From positions 310,001-374,000 of the forward strand of contig NZ_QWEG01000001.1 of NCBI RefSeq assembly GCF_003515685.1: DNA of 64,000 bases. Direction: 5' to 3'. Positions 1 to 8,365 of this stretch are shown one piece after another. The translations under genes were made by a program, and so were the position numbers. Source of the stretch: Neobacillus notoginsengisoli. GTDB lineage: Bacteria; Bacillota; Bacilli; Bacillales; Cytobacillaceae. Under the pieces are notes generated by a model, which searched no databases, was not told the DNA's origin, and saw only the letters and a list, made by a program, of their open reading frames with translations. How positions within the stretch are numbered: position 1 is the stretch's first letter; each line of letters opens with the position of its first letter.

Positions 1-791
1 AGTTATCTTCCAGTATCACGGTAGCACGATTATTAGAGAGGAATGACTTTTCAGAAAGATATTCCACAGGAAAACCAATATCTTTACACGAGTTTTTCTA
101 CCCCTTAATGCAAGGTTATGATTCCGTTGAACTAGAAAGTGATGTAGAACTAGGTGGTACAGACCAACACTTTAATGTATTAATGGGCAGACATTTACAA
201 GAGCATTATGGTAAAGAGAAACAAATAGTCGTTTTACTGCCATTAATTGAAGGTCTTGATGGTGTAGAGAAAATGTCAAAATCGAAAAATAATTATATCG
301 GTGTGGATGACAAACCAAGTGATATGTACGGAAAAACGATGTCTATACCAGATGAATTGATTTTGAAGTATTTTGACCTCTTAACAGACTTACCTTTGGT
401 GCAAAGGAATGAAATTAAAGAAGAGTTAATAACAGGAAAGCTGCATCCTAAAGATGCAAAGATGCATTTAGCTAAAACGATTGTAAGGATGTACCATAGT
501 GCTGAAGTTGCTGAGAAGGCCGAGGAAACCTTTAAGGCAGTTTTTCAAAGAGGGACATTACCTGACGATATTCCTGTTGTTGAATGGGAAGGTGAAAAAG
601 AAATTCCACTGATAGATCTATTAGTGGAATTGAAATTACAAAGTTCCAAAACTGAAGCTCGGAAAATGATTCAAAATGGCGGGATTAAAATAAACGAGGT
701 TAAAGTAAATGATATTCACTTACAAATAAACACCTCATTGGAGCCGATTATCCAAGTAGGTAAACGTAAATTTATACAATTGAAATCTTAG
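1..791 (+). CDS. tyrS: Tyrosyl-tRNA synthetase, 3' part (5' end outside window)
   Basis: Charges tRNA-Tyr with tyrosine in the cytoplasm. The frame is open from base 3, upstream of the first ATG at 108, so the gene enters from outside the window. Visible parts are the tyrosine-site region (GGTDQHFN), the class I signature KMSKS within EKMSKSKN, and a C-terminal S4 RNA-binding domain beginning near [17 protein letters not shown] motif, rather than the KFGKT form of the housekeeping Bacillus enzyme, points to the TyrZ-type paralogue; that is inference from family knowledge. A terminator hairpin follows at 824. Confidence 0.93.
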   Translation, partial: LSSSITVARLLERNDFSERYSTGKPISLHEFFYPLMQGYDSVELESDVELGGTDQHFNVLMGRHLQEHYGKEKQIVVLLPLIEGLDGVEKMSKSKNNYIGVDDKPSDMYGKTMSIPDELILKYFDLLTDLPLVQRNEIKEELITGKLHPKDAKMHLAKTIVRMYHSAEVAEKAEETFKAVFQRGTLPDDIPVVEWEGEKEIPLIDLLVELKLQSSKTEARKMIQNGGIKINEVKVNDIHLQINTSLEPIIQVGKRKFIQLKS

Positions 792-823
792 TAACCCCAA
801 CAATTGTCATTTTATTCACTTAA

Positions 824-850
824 GGAGAGCTAGTATAGAGCTCTCCCTTT
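824..850 (+). terminator. Terminator after tyrS
   Basis: GGAGAGCT and AGCTCTCC form an 8-bp stem with a 7-nt loop, followed by CTTTATAT. It lies 33 bases after the tyrS stop. Confidence 0.6.
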
Positions 851-887
851 ATATGCTTTTAATGATATACAGTATGTGAAGGATATA

Positions 888-965
888 GGAGCGTTGATCC
901 AGGAAAGATTGAGGTACCTTCTTGTTGAATCCTTTATTGATCTAAAGGGGTAGTTTAGTCAAAAT
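888..965 (+). repeat. Cassette-type repeat, copy 1
   Basis: First and most diverged copy of the ~80-bp repeat spread through 0.9-4.0 and 24.2-34.5 kb. The GCGTTGATCC aggaa GGAT hairpin part, CTTGTTGAATCC and AAAGGGGTAGTTTAGTC are recognisable. It lies between tyrS and the first small gene. Confidence 0.7.
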
Positions 966-987
966 GTAATATAGGAGATGATCTAAA

Positions 988-1524
988 TTGTTAAGTTCAA
1001 AAAGACTTCAGTTTCGAAAAATGGTAGTAAGTGACATCGAAAAGTATCATTCTTGGAGAAATGATTTAGATGTTATGAAAACAACAAGCCCATCATTAGA
1101 TTTATATTCACTTGATGAAACGAGACATTTTGTTGAGAATATTATTCTTAATTCAACGTCTTCTAAGAGCTATATCATTGAGGATAGGGAAGGGAATACG
1201 GCAATTGGTGTAACGTCTCTAATAAATATCGATACAAAAAATAGAAATGCTGAATGTATTATCGATATTGGTGAAAAAGAATTTTGGGGTAAGGGATATG
1301 GTACAGAAGCTCTAAAATTGTTACTTGAATATGCTTTTTTGGAATTAAATTTACATCGTGTTTCACTTCGTGTATTCTCTCTCAACGAGAGGGCTATACA
1401 TATTTATAATAAACTTGGTTTTACTAAAGAGGGAGTAATGCGAGAAAATTTATATAGAAATGGAAAATGGCATGACATAATTATCATGGGGGTTTTAAAG
1501 AAAGAGTTTATGAGTAAGCAGTAA
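988..1524 (+). CDS. GNAT N-acetyltransferase (RimJ/RimL type)
   Basis: Predicted cytoplasmic acetyl-CoA-dependent N-acetyltransferase of 178 residues; the substrate cannot be told from sequence. The acetyl-CoA loop reads FWGKGYGTEA near residue 100, followed by the HRVSLRVFSLNERAI helix and a typical IYNKLGF-KEG-RE ending. The start is a TTG about 8 bases after ATAGGAGATG. It is the first gene of the left repeat-flanked block and shares the interval between copies 1 and 2 with the DUF2750 gene. Confidence 0.88.
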   Translation: MLSSKRLQFRKMVVSDIEKYHSWRNDLDVMKTTSPSLDLYSLDETRHFVENIILNSTSSKSYIIEDREGNTAIGVTSLINIDTKNRNAECIIDIGEKEFWGKGYGTEALKLLLEYAFLELNLHRVSLRVFSLNERAIHIYNKLGFTKEGVMRENLYRNGKWHDIIIMGVLKKEFMSKQ

Positions 1525-1689
1525 AAGATGTGACATTTTTCATTTATACTAACAGGTCTTTACTTATTGATTGTTGAGCTACTCGAGGGTTCATTTCTTA
1601 TTGAATTAAAGGGGCAGGTTAGAGGAAAAAGGGAAAAGGAATACTGTGAGGAATATTTGATTAGAAAAACAGAAACGGGGAGATTAGTA

Positions 1690-2058
1690 ATGGAAATTGA
1701 CTTGACTATAAACTCTAAAAGACGATATGAAAACTTTCTTAAAAGGGTGTCAGAAAGTAAGATGGTTTGGGGATTAAAGAGCGAAGATGGATGGTGTGTA
1801 TGTGAATCAAATGAATATGAAGATGCGGTTGTTATGCTTTTTTGGTCGGATGAAGCATATGCACGGCAATGTGCCGTGGAAGAATGGTCGAACTATAAAC
1901 CAACCTCCATACCACTAGATGAATTTATGAATAGTTGGCTTTACGGAATGAATCAAGATGGTTTGTTAGTTGGTGTTAACTGGAATGCGAAGCTAATTGG
2001 GTTAGAGGTTGAACCTTATGATTTGATTAAAGAATTAGAAGATACATTAGAAAGATAG
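1690..2058 (+). CDS. DUF2750-type protein
   Basis: A 122-residue protein starting MEIDLTINSKRRYENFL. The motifs VWGLKSEDGW and FWSDEAYA and the spacing between them fit the DUF2750 family, which has no established function. The frame is open back to 1567, but the ATG at 1690 has a GGGGAG ribosome site 7-8 bases upstream and gives the usual family length, so I take it as the start. The extra upstream codons are probably non-coding. Repeat copy 2 follows 22 bases after the stop. Confidence 0.75.
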   Translation: MEIDLTINSKRRYENFLKRVSESKMVWGLKSEDGWCVCESNEYEDAVVMLFWSDEAYARQCAVEEWSNYKPTSIPLDEFMNSWLYGMNQDGLLVGVNWNAKLIGLEVEPYDLIKELEDTLER

Positions 2059-2080
2059 GTGTATGCTCTCTCGACTAATG

Positions 2081-2142
2081 GCTGCGTTTCTGAAATAACC
2101 AGGACGCTATTGGACTAACGGAGCAGTTTAGTAGAAGAAGGA
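2081..2142 (+). repeat. Cassette-type repeat, copy 2 (degenerate 5' part)
   Basis: The second hairpin is well kept (GGACTAACGGAGCAGTTTAG, then AGAAGAAGGA). The first hairpin is shortened to GCTGCGTTTC...AGGACGC. Confidence 0.65.
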
Positions 2143-2309
2143 TCTTCGAAAAAAAATATATGTATCTTGAATACCTTATAAAACTGGGTTTATCATCTGT
2201 TTTAAAAAAGTGGAAATTTCTTGATGCTCGCTTAGGTATAGTGTAAAATTACACAAAAGATAACAATAAGGTCAACATAAAAGGGGGAGATTTTATCAGA
2301 ACGTTATGG

Positions 2310-2654
2310 TTGGTACTTTCGGTAATTCCAATGCCATTTTTGTTTCACTACTTTGAAACTCAGCCATTTCCGAATGTATCAGTTTTAGCGTTTGGAAGTT
2401 CTTTCTTATTTGTCCTTTTCGTCAGTCTATTATCGACCAAAACGGAAGTTCGTTTTATTCTTTTTACAAACATCTTTTCTATCATAGTATCGGTTTTGTT
2501 GGGGACAACGTTTATTACCCCTCCAAATGAGTCCTGGTTTAATCCTTTTGGAATGAATTTCGCCATTATATTTACTGGTATTGCCATTTTAATTGGGCAA
2601 TTAATAATACGATTTATTTCAAAATCCTTATTATTGGGATTAAAAAACGAATAA
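2310..2654 (+). CDS. Small multi-span membrane protein, unknown
   Basis: About 114 residues with three to four hydrophobic segments (near 18-40, 47-68 and 82-105) and no soluble domain. No family recognised. The start is uncertain: a strong AAGGGGGAGA lies at 2281-2290, too far for the TTG at 2310. Translation may begin upstream, where the frame is open but only an ATC lies at the right distance. It lies between repeat copies 2 and 3. Confidence 0.6.
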   Translation: MVLSVIPMPFLFHYFETQPFPNVSVLAFGSSFLFVLFVSLLSTKTEVRFILFTNIFSIIVSVLLGTTFITPPNESWFNPFGMNFAIIFTGIAILIGQLIIRFISKSLLLGLKNE

Positions 2655-2671
2655 AATCTCAGTGCATTAAC

Positions 2672-2699
2672 GGGGCTCAGTTTATACTGGGCTTTTTTA
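2672..2699 (+). terminator. Terminator after membrane protein gene
   Basis: GCTCAG TTTATA CTGGGC hairpin followed directly by a run of six T, 20 bases after the stop. Confidence 0.75.
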
Positions 2700-2767
2700 T
2701 TTTTAATGGACAAAATGTACTGCATAGAGCAGTGCATTTTTGATTACATTTTAAAGTTTTGCGATAG

Positions 2768-2866
2768 GAAACGGAACCCGTTATAAATATCCCTAATCCT
2801 CTTGGGGTGGTTGGTGACATAGCAATTGAAAATATATTAAAAGATATTGCAAGCAATCAATTGTAA
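2768..2866 (+). pseudogene. C-terminal gene remnant
   Basis: A 32-codon open stretch without a start codon that ends in a stop and reads like real protein (PNPLGVVGDIAIENILKDIA). It sits directly upstream of repeat copy 3, where an intact cassette gene would end, so I read it as the decayed tail of a lost gene. Parent family not recognised. Confidence 0.4.
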
Positions 2867-2900
2867 CTGAACAAATTTGAAGTATTGGGCTTTAACTATA

Positions 2901-2978
2901 GGGTGCGTTGATTCAAGCAGGATTAGCCGCCTTGTTTGTTGAATTCCTTATTAAACAAACGGGGCAGTAGAGTTTAAT
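2901..2978 (+). repeat. Cassette-type repeat, copy 3
   Basis: Near-complete copy: GGGTGCGTTGATTCAAGCAG, then GGATTAGCCGCCTTG, TTGTTGAATTCCTTATT, and the second hairpin AAACAAACGGGGCAGTAGAG. Confidence 0.85.
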
Positions 2979-3013
2979 ACGCAATGATATACTTTTTAAA
3001 AGGGGGAGATTAG

Positions 3014-3307
3014 TTGATCTTAGAAGCAGTTATGCTACAAGTTAAACAAGGTATGGAAGAGGAATATGAGGAAGTATTTCAAGAAGCATCAAAAATCATA
3101 TCATCAATGCCAGGTTATATAACTCTCGAATTACAACGATGTATGGAAGTTAAGGGGAAATATTTATTGTTGGTGAAGTGGGAAACATTAGATGACCATA
3201 CAATTGGATTTCGGCAATCGAAAGAGTATCAAGAATGGAAAAAACAACTACATTATTTCTATGATCCATTTCCAACTGTGGAACACTTTGAAAATGTTCC
3301 ACTTTAA
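3014..3307 (+). CDS. Antibiotic biosynthesis monooxygenase (ABM) domain protein
   Basis: A 97-residue single-domain protein of the dimeric alpha-beta barrel ABM fold. Members include small cofactor-free oxygenases and many uncharacterised proteins. The motif SMPGYITLELQRC, then LLLVKWETLDDH and a FRQSKEYQEWKK helix are typical, as is a late PFPTVEHF. The start is TTG at 3014, with AGGGGGAG ending 5 bases upstream. It is a single-gene unit between repeat copies 3 and 4. Confidence 0.85.
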   Translation: MILEAVMLQVKQGMEEEYEEVFQEASKIISSMPGYITLELQRCMEVKGKYLLLVKWETLDDHTIGFRQSKEYQEWKKQLHYFYDPFPTVEHFENVPL

Positions 3308-3323
3308 TACATTATTCAACTTT

Positions 3324-3402
3324 AGGTGCGGGTTCAGGAAGGATTCACCGCCTTTTTTGTTGAATGCCTTATTGAACAAACGGGGCAGTTTACTAAAAGA
3401 AG
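3324..3402 (+). repeat. Cassette-type repeat, copy 4
   Basis: AGGTGCGGGTTCAGGAAGGA, CACCGCC with six T, TTGTTGAATGCCTTATTG, then AACAAACGGGGCAGTTTACT. It begins 17 bases after the ABM stop. Confidence 0.88.
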
Positions 3403-3453
3403 GTATTTCTAAAATTTATAGAAGTACATATATCATTGGAAAGGGTGATTAGT

Positions 3454-3918
3454 ATGAATATAGATTTTTTATCAAACCAACCAGAAAAAATAAATGAAGT
3501 TTCTGAAATGATTTTTAAGGAATTTATAATAAAAACGGGGAGTGGTATGAAGTTTGAAGATGTTGTTAAGCACTTTTCAAATACAAAGGATAATAGATTT
3601 CCAATAACTCTCGTTGCTTTAGAGAACGGAGAATGTTTAGGAACCGTATCAATCTTTGAGAACGATTTAAAGATAAGGGATATGTATAAACCTTGGCTTG
3701 CATCATTATATACTAAACCAGAGTATCGTGGTAGAGGCGTGGGGGAAAAGCTAATAGCCAAAACCATAGATGTGGTCAAGGAATTAGGATTTAATGAACT
3801 TTATTTAAGAACGGAAGATGCATCTGACTATTATAGAACAAGAGGTTGGACTTATCTTGAAACTGTTTCTGATGAAAAACACGAAAAAATTGATGTGTTT
3901 AAAGTAAAGTGTATTTGA
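3454..3918 (+). CDS. GNAT N-acetyltransferase
   Basis: A 154-residue acetyltransferase of the GNAT fold. The acetyl-CoA-binding segment YTKPEYRGRGVGEKLIAK lies near residues 92-109, preceded by the LASLYT strand and followed by ELGFNELYLRT and a YYRTRGW motif. The ATG at 3454 follows GAAAGGGTGATT at good spacing. The same frame has a GTG/TTG-type start upstream at 3436 that I reject. Substrate unknown. It is a single-gene unit between repeat copies 4 and 5. Confidence 0.86.
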   Translation: MNIDFLSNQPEKINEVSEMIFKEFIIKTGSGMKFEDVVKHFSNTKDNRFPITLVALENGECLGTVSIFENDLKIRDMYKPWLASLYTKPEYRGRGVGEKLIAKTIDVVKELGFNELYLRTEDASDYYRTRGWTYLETVSDEKHEKIDVFKVKCI

Positions 3919-3950
3919 GTTAATGAATCAAATTCTTTGTGAAGAATTGT

Positions 3951-3984
3951 ACTTAAACTAACGGGTGCATTAGTTGAATAAGAA
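3951..3984 (+). repeat. Cassette-type repeat, copy 5 (second hairpin only)
   Basis: CTTAAACTAACGGGTGCATT followed by AGTTGAATAAGAA corresponds to the second hairpin only. It marks the right end of the left block. Confidence 0.55.
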
Positions 3985-3991
3985 ATTTGAA

Positions 3992-4035
3992 GGGCCTGTA
4001 TCAATGATTACTTGGTAATCTACGATACAGGCCTT
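3992..4035. terminator. Bidirectional terminator hairpin
   Basis: GGGCCTGTATC pairs with GATACAGGCC; an inner stem and T-rich 3' flank follow. It separates the left cassette block from the next genes. Confidence 0.7.
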
Positions 4036-4079
4036 ATTTATCGGTAACTAAATGTCCCCATATATACTTAACAAAAATC

Positions 4080-4305
4080 CTAAGCCCTTTATACGATGCT
4101 CTGCATTTGACCCGTCCGATCCTCCAGCATCCCCATATAAAACTCAATCTTACGCTCCAGGATTCATAAAGTACATCGACCATGTTTCCCGCTTTCACTC
4201 CGAATGAATTTCCACTATCAGCGCCAGGCACATCACAGGCAAATTGAAATAGACCATATTCCGCCCCTTCACCAACACGCTAAACAATTTCCGGAAAAAC
4301 GAAAT
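4080..4305 (-). pseudogene. Decayed second copy of a fosB-like gene
   Basis: Read on the minus strand, this segment matches the intact fosB gene at 13403-13822 in pieces: the part around TCCCCATATAAAACTC, the ATAAAGTACATCGACC segment and CCGCCCCTTCACCAACA. The middle third is deleted and several frameshifts are present. It cannot encode a working enzyme. The shared blocks are visible by eye; the degree of identity was not calculated. Confidence 0.7.
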
Positions 4306-4378
4306 TACCATCAAAATATAAGAGACAAAGGTAAAAAACCTTGATTTGCAAGATAACGCAAAAGCGTCACTATGAACA

Positions 4379-4408
4379 GTGAGGCACTGGAACCGTCCCC
4401 TGCCTCAC
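4379..4408. other. Hairpin upstream of the TPP enzyme gene
   Basis: GTGAGGCA ... TGCCTCAC, an 8-bp stem around a loop containing GGAACCGTCCCC. There is no T-run, so it is not a clear terminator; it could be a leader structure or an intergenic repeat. Confidence 0.4.
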
Positions 4409-4478
4409 GTTTATGTCCACTCGCAGGTGGAATAGTCCAAGGAGGACTGAAAATTTTGATTTTTATAGGGGTGGTTGT

Positions 4479-6110
4479 GTGAATGCTGCGCAGTTGTTGA
4501 TTCGGTGTTTGGAGCATGAGGGGGTTGAGTATATTTTTGGGGTTCCTGGTGAGGAGAACCTGGATATTATGGATGCTCTTCTCGATTCGAGTATTGAGTT
4601 TATTGTGACGAGGCATGAGACGAATGCGGCGTTTATGGCCGGGACGTACGGGAGGCTGACCGGAAAGCCGGGTGTGTGCCTGTCGACGCTTGGGCCTGGG
4701 GCGACGAATTTATTGACGGGCGTCGCCACTGCGAATATGGACCATTGCCCAATTATCGCGATCACCGGCCAGGCAGGTTTGGACCGGCAGCACAAAATCT
4801 CCCATCAATACTATGACCTCGTGTCCGTCTACCAGCCCGTGACGAAATTTAGCACACAAGTGAAAAAGGCCGAAATCATCCCGGAAGTGATCCGGAAGGC
4901 GGTTGAGGTGGCGACGAGCGAAAAGCCGGGCGCCGTGCATATCGATTTTCCGGAAGACATAGCGGCCGAGAAGGTCGAGGGGCGTCCGCTTGAAATCATG
5001 GCGCCTACCACTATGGAGGCGGGCGAACGGACCATTTCGAAGGCTGCGAAGCTGATTGAAGAGGCGAACCGGCCGCTCATTCTCGCTGGGATGGGCATCA
5101 CCCGCCAATATGCAACAGAAAGCCTGCGCAATTTTGCAGAAAAGGCGGATATTCCGGTTGTTCATACCTTTATGGGAAAAGGCGCTTTTTCTTTCAAAAA
5201 TAAGCTGAGCCTGCTGACGGCAGGAATGAGCGGCAACGATTATATTTCCTGCGGGTTCAAGGAATCGGACCTGATTATTGCGATTGGCTTCGATATCTCT
5301 GAATACCCTCCAAAAAATTGGAACAAGGGCGGAAAAACGCCGATTCTGCACATTGATACGGAGGCAGCCGAAACGGACGCCGACTATCCTGTTTTGCACA
5401 GCGTCATTGGAAATCTGGATGAGAATCTGAAGCAGCTCGAAAAAGCCGTTTCTCCTGCGAAACGGGATAACAAGTGGGCGGCACATGTCAGGGAAGAGAA
5501 TATCAATGAATTGAATTCTTTTGCCGAGGATGGCGGCTTCCCAGTCAAGCCGCAAAAAATTATCGCGGATCTCCGGTCTGTTTTGGAAGAAAAAGATATT
5601 GTGATTTCCGATGTTGGCGCCCACAAAATGTGGATGGCGAGAATGTATCACACGTTTGAACCGAATACGTGCCTCATTTCAAACGGCCTTGCTTCCATGG
5701 GCGTTTCCGTGCCGGGTGCGATTGCCGCCAAAATGGTTCATCCGGAACGGAATGTCGTAGCTGTCTGCGGTGACGGCGCGTTTCAAATGGTGAGCGCCGA
5801 AATGGAAACGGCCATCAGGCTCAATTTGCCAATCATCATTTTGTTATGGAGGGACGGCGGCTACGGGCTGATTGAATGGAAGCAACTGAATGAATTTCAC
5901 CGAACGTCACACATAAAGTTCGGCAACCCTGATTTCATCCAGTTGGCAAAATCATATGGATTCGAAGCGTTTGGAATCGAAAAGGCCGGTGAATTGAAGG
6001 AAACACTCCAAAAAGCGATTGAACTGAAAAAACCTGTCCTGATTGATTGTCCGGTTGATTATCGGGAGAATGTGAAGCTTACCGAAAAGCTTGGCAACAT
6101 ATTTTGCTAA
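4479..6110 (+). CDS. TPP-dependent acetolactate-synthase-like enzyme
   Basis: A 543-residue member of the acetohydroxyacid synthase / pyruvate oxidase family, using thiamine diphosphate and Mg2+ to join or decarboxylate 2-oxo acids. The TPP-activating glutamate is E47 in TRHETNAAF, and the C-terminal TPP-binding segment begins at VCGDGAFQM. The central domain is present. The GTG at 4479 follows AGGGGTGG at good spacing and removes an unlikely basic N-terminal extension in the same frame. It is distant from AlsS of B. subtilis in the substrate loop and lies 16 bases upstream of an aldehyde dehydrogenase gene, which suggests a dedicated two-enzyme pathway with unknown substrate. GC content is clearly above the flanking DNA. 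Confidence 0.85.
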   Translation: MNAAQLLIRCLEHEGVEYIFGVPGEENLDIMDALLDSSIEFIVTRHETNAAFMAGTYGRLTGKPGVCLSTLGPGATNLLTGVATANMDHCPIIAITGQAGLDRQHKISHQYYDLVSVYQPVTKFSTQVKKAEIIPEVIRKAVEVATSEKPGAVHIDFPEDIAAEKVEGRPLEIMAPTTMEAGERTISKAAKLIEEANRPLILAGMGITRQYATESLRNFAEKADIPVVHTFMGKGAFSFKNKLSLLTAGMSGNDYISCGFKESDLIIAIGFDISEYPPKNWNKGGKTPILHIDTEAAETDADYPVLHSVIGNLDENLKQLEKAVSPAKRDNKWAAHVREENINELNSFAEDGGFPVKPQKIIADLRSVLEEKDIVISDVGAHKMWMARMYHTFEPNTCLISNGLASMGVSVPGAIAAKMVHPERNVVAVCGDGAFQMVSAEMETAIRLNLPIIILLWRDGGYGLIEWKQLNEFHRTSHIKFGNPDFIQLAKSYGFEAFGIEKAGELKETLQKAIELKKPVLIDCPVDYRENVKLTEKLGNIFC

Positions 6111-6126
6111 ACAAGGAGGCACTTAG

Positions 6127-7563
6127 ATGATGAGAATCGGGTCGATAATCGGTGGAGAGGAACGGAATGACCGCAATCGGGAAACGCTTGCTGTGAAAAA
6201 TCCTTATAACGGTGAGGTTGTCGCAGAGATTGTCCTCGCGGGCGAAGAAGAGTTAGACGACGCTGTCAAGAGCAGCCTGTCTGTTTTCAAAAATACGATG
6301 AAAATGATGCCAGCCTATGAACGGGCGCGCATTTTGGCCAAGGCGGCGGAATTGCTTGAAGAACAGAAAGAGGATTTTGCAGAGATCATTGTCCAAGAAG
6401 CCGGCAAGCCAATTAAGCATAGCTGGGCTGAGATTATGCGCTCCATCCAGATTCTCCGTTATGCTAGCGAGCTTTCCAAGCATTTGACTGGTGAAGTTTT
6501 GCAAATGGAGGCCGACGTGCGCGGTTCGGACCGGCTTGGCTTTGTGAAGCGGGTCCCTGTCGGCGTCGTCGCTGCGATTACTCCATTCAATTTTCCTTTA
6601 AACCTGTCCCTTCATAAAATTGCTCCGGCTATCGCGGCGGGGAATACAGTTGTTTTCAAACCTGCTGAAAAAACGCCGGTTTCTGCCTATAAGCTTGTGA
6701 ACCTTTTTGAGGAAGCGGGGCTCCCTGATGGGGTGATCAACCTTGTGCTCGGTACAGGAGAAACGGTGGGGCGGGCGCTCGTCACCCATAAAGACGTTCA
6801 TAAAATCACATTTACCGGCAGCCTCGCTGTCGGCAAAATGATTCGGGAAACGGCTGGCTTCAAAAAAGTCACGATGGAACTCGGATCGAACTCACCGAAT
6901 CTTATCTTTGAGGATGCAGACCTCGACCAAGCTGTAGAAAGCCTGCTCACCGCCGCTTTCGCGTTTTCGGGACAAGTCTGTGTGTCCGCCCAGCGGATTT
7001 ATGTGCATGAAGATGTGTATGACAAATTCCTTGGGAAGTTTGTGGAAGCTGCGAGAAAGCTAAAGATCGGTGACCCGCGGGATGAGGAAACGGATATTGG
7101 CCCGATGATTGAGGCCGCCGCTGCTAAACGGGCGAAGGAATGGATTGAGGAAGCGAGGAGTCAAGGGGCAGTCATCGAAACTGGCGGTGAGCTTGATGGA
7201 AACACACTTTCTCCGACGATAATCACTGAAGTGGAAAAGGGTATGAAAGTGGTGACCGATGAGGCATTTGCCCCGCTTGTTTCCGTTATGCCGTTCAAGA
7301 CGGAAGAAGAGGCAGTGAATAGGACGAATGACTCGATCTACGGTCTCCAGGCGGGCGTTTTTACAAAGGACATCGACCGGGCGTTTCGGGTCGCGGAAAG
7401 CCTGGAAATGGGCGGCGTTTGGATCAATGAATCGTCCGCCTACCGACAGGACAACTATCCTTATGGTGGGGTCAAGCAAAGCGGCCTCGGCCGGGAAGGC
7501 GTTAAATACGCCATGGACGAAATGACGGAGATTAAATTTATTGGGGTGAAGCTGGCAAAATAA
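6127..7563 (+). CDS. NAD(P)-dependent aldehyde dehydrogenase
   Basis: A 478-residue ALDH superfamily enzyme that oxidises an aldehyde to the acid. Visible are TPFNFPLNLSLHKIAPA, the cofactor lysine region VFKPAEKTP, the catalytic glutamate in VTMELGSNSPN and the nucleophilic cysteine in FSGQVCVSAQR. Late motifs FAPLVSV and PYGGVKQSGLGREG complete the fold. The ATG follows AAGGAGG by 7 bases. It is co-transcribed with the TPP enzyme, from which it probably receives or shares an aldehyde intermediate (inference). The closest subgroups are lactaldehyde or phosphonoacetaldehyde types, so substrate is open. Confidence 0.88.
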   Translation: MMRIGSIIGGEERNDRNRETLAVKNPYNGEVVAEIVLAGEEELDDAVKSSLSVFKNTMKMMPAYERARILAKAAELLEEQKEDFAEIIVQEAGKPIKHSWAEIMRSIQILRYASELSKHLTGEVLQMEADVRGSDRLGFVKRVPVGVVAAITPFNFPLNLSLHKIAPAIAAGNTVVFKPAEKTPVSAYKLVNLFEEAGLPDGVINLVLGTGETVGRALVTHKDVHKITFTGSLAVGKMIRETAGFKKVTMELGSNSPNLIFEDADLDQAVESLLTAAFAFSGQVCVSAQRIYVHEDVYDKFLGKFVEAARKLKIGDPRDEETDIGPMIEAAAAKRAKEWIEEARSQGAVIETGGELDGNTLSPTIITEVEKGMKVVTDEAFAPLVSVMPFKTEEEAVNRTNDSIYGLQAGVFTKDIDRAFRVAESLEMGGVWINESSAYRQDNYPYGGVKQSGLGREGVKYAMDEMTEIKFIGVKLAK

Positions 7564-7626
7564 TGGCCTTGTTCATTTGTACAGGAAGCTTGGATATGCG
7601 ACAGAGATTTAAGAAACCTGGGTTTT

Positions 7627-8326
7627 GTTGTCACGCAAAGTATGGATGCGTGACAACAATCAAGGGAAATCCGTTTTAGTTGTCACTCAAAGTATGGATG
7701 CGTGACAACAAACAGTGAAAATCCGTTTTGGTTGTCACTCAAAGGATGTATGAGTGACAACAATCAAGGAAAATCCGCTTTTGTTGTCACTCAAATCCCG
7801 GATGCGTGACAACAATCAGTGGAAATCCGTTTTGGTTGTCACGCAAAGTATGGATGAGTGACAACAATCAAGGAAAAACCGCTTTTGTTGTCACTCAAAG
7901 TATGGATGCGTGACAACAATCAAGGAAAATCCGTTTTAGTTGTCACGCAAAGCACGGATGCGTGACAACAATCAAGGAAAATCCGGTTTAGTTGTCACTC
8001 AAAGTTTGGATGCGTGACAACAATCAAGGAAAATCCAGTTTGGTTGTCACGCAAAGTATGGATGTGTGACAACAATCAAGGAAAATCCGGTTTAGTTGTC
8101 ACTCAAAGTTTGGATGCGTGACAACTATCAAGGAAAATCCAGTTTGGTTGTCACGCAAAGCAGGTATGAGTGACAACATTCAGTGAAAACCCAATTTGGT
8201 TGTCACGCAAAGCCCGAATGTGGACAACAATTAAGAAAAATCCGGTCTGGTTGTCACGCAAAGCCCGGATGCGTGATAACAATCAGGAAAAAATCCGGTT
8301 TGATTGTCACTACGCCCGAAAAAGTC
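7627..8326 (+). repeat. Tandem array of a 52-bp hairpin unit (13-14 copies)
   Basis: Units begin GTTGTCAC at 7627, 7679, 7731, 7783, 7835, 7887, 7939, 7991, 8043, 8095, 8147, 8199 and 8250, with a decayed one at 8303. The period is 52 bp and changes only at the end. Each unit has an inverted repeat GTTGTCACKC...GMGTGACAAC around an 11-nt AAAGTATGGAT-like loop, then a conserved linker AATCAAGGAAAATCCGTTTT. Some units carry paired changes (CGC/GCG versus CTC/GAG), while others have one mismatch. The linkers are conserved, so this is not a CRISPR array. A short open frame at 8183 inside it is spurious. Confidence 0.93.
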
Positions 8327-8365
8327 GAGGCCATTCGGAATAAGGAAAGAGGGGCGAATGAATAA

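Noticed and set aside
1567-1689. N-terminal extension of the DUF2750 gene
   Set aside because: No ribosome site at its TTG; the internal ATG at 1690 has one and fits the family length.
4413-4478. Upstream start of the TPP enzyme
   Set aside because: The added residues (STRRWNSPRRTENF) are unlike the family, and the GTG at 4479 has a good ribosome site.
4710-5651. 313-codon minus-strand ORF opposite the TPP enzyme gene
   Set aside because: A shadow of a GC-rich gene; its translation has no domain features.
7627-8326. CRISPR array
   Set aside because: The period is constant, but the would-be spacers are nearly identical (AATCAAGGAAAATCC) and no cas genes are near.
8183-8365. 60-codon ORF with repeated GCHAKP motif
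   Set aside because: It is a by-product of the 52-bp repeat and has no ribosome site.
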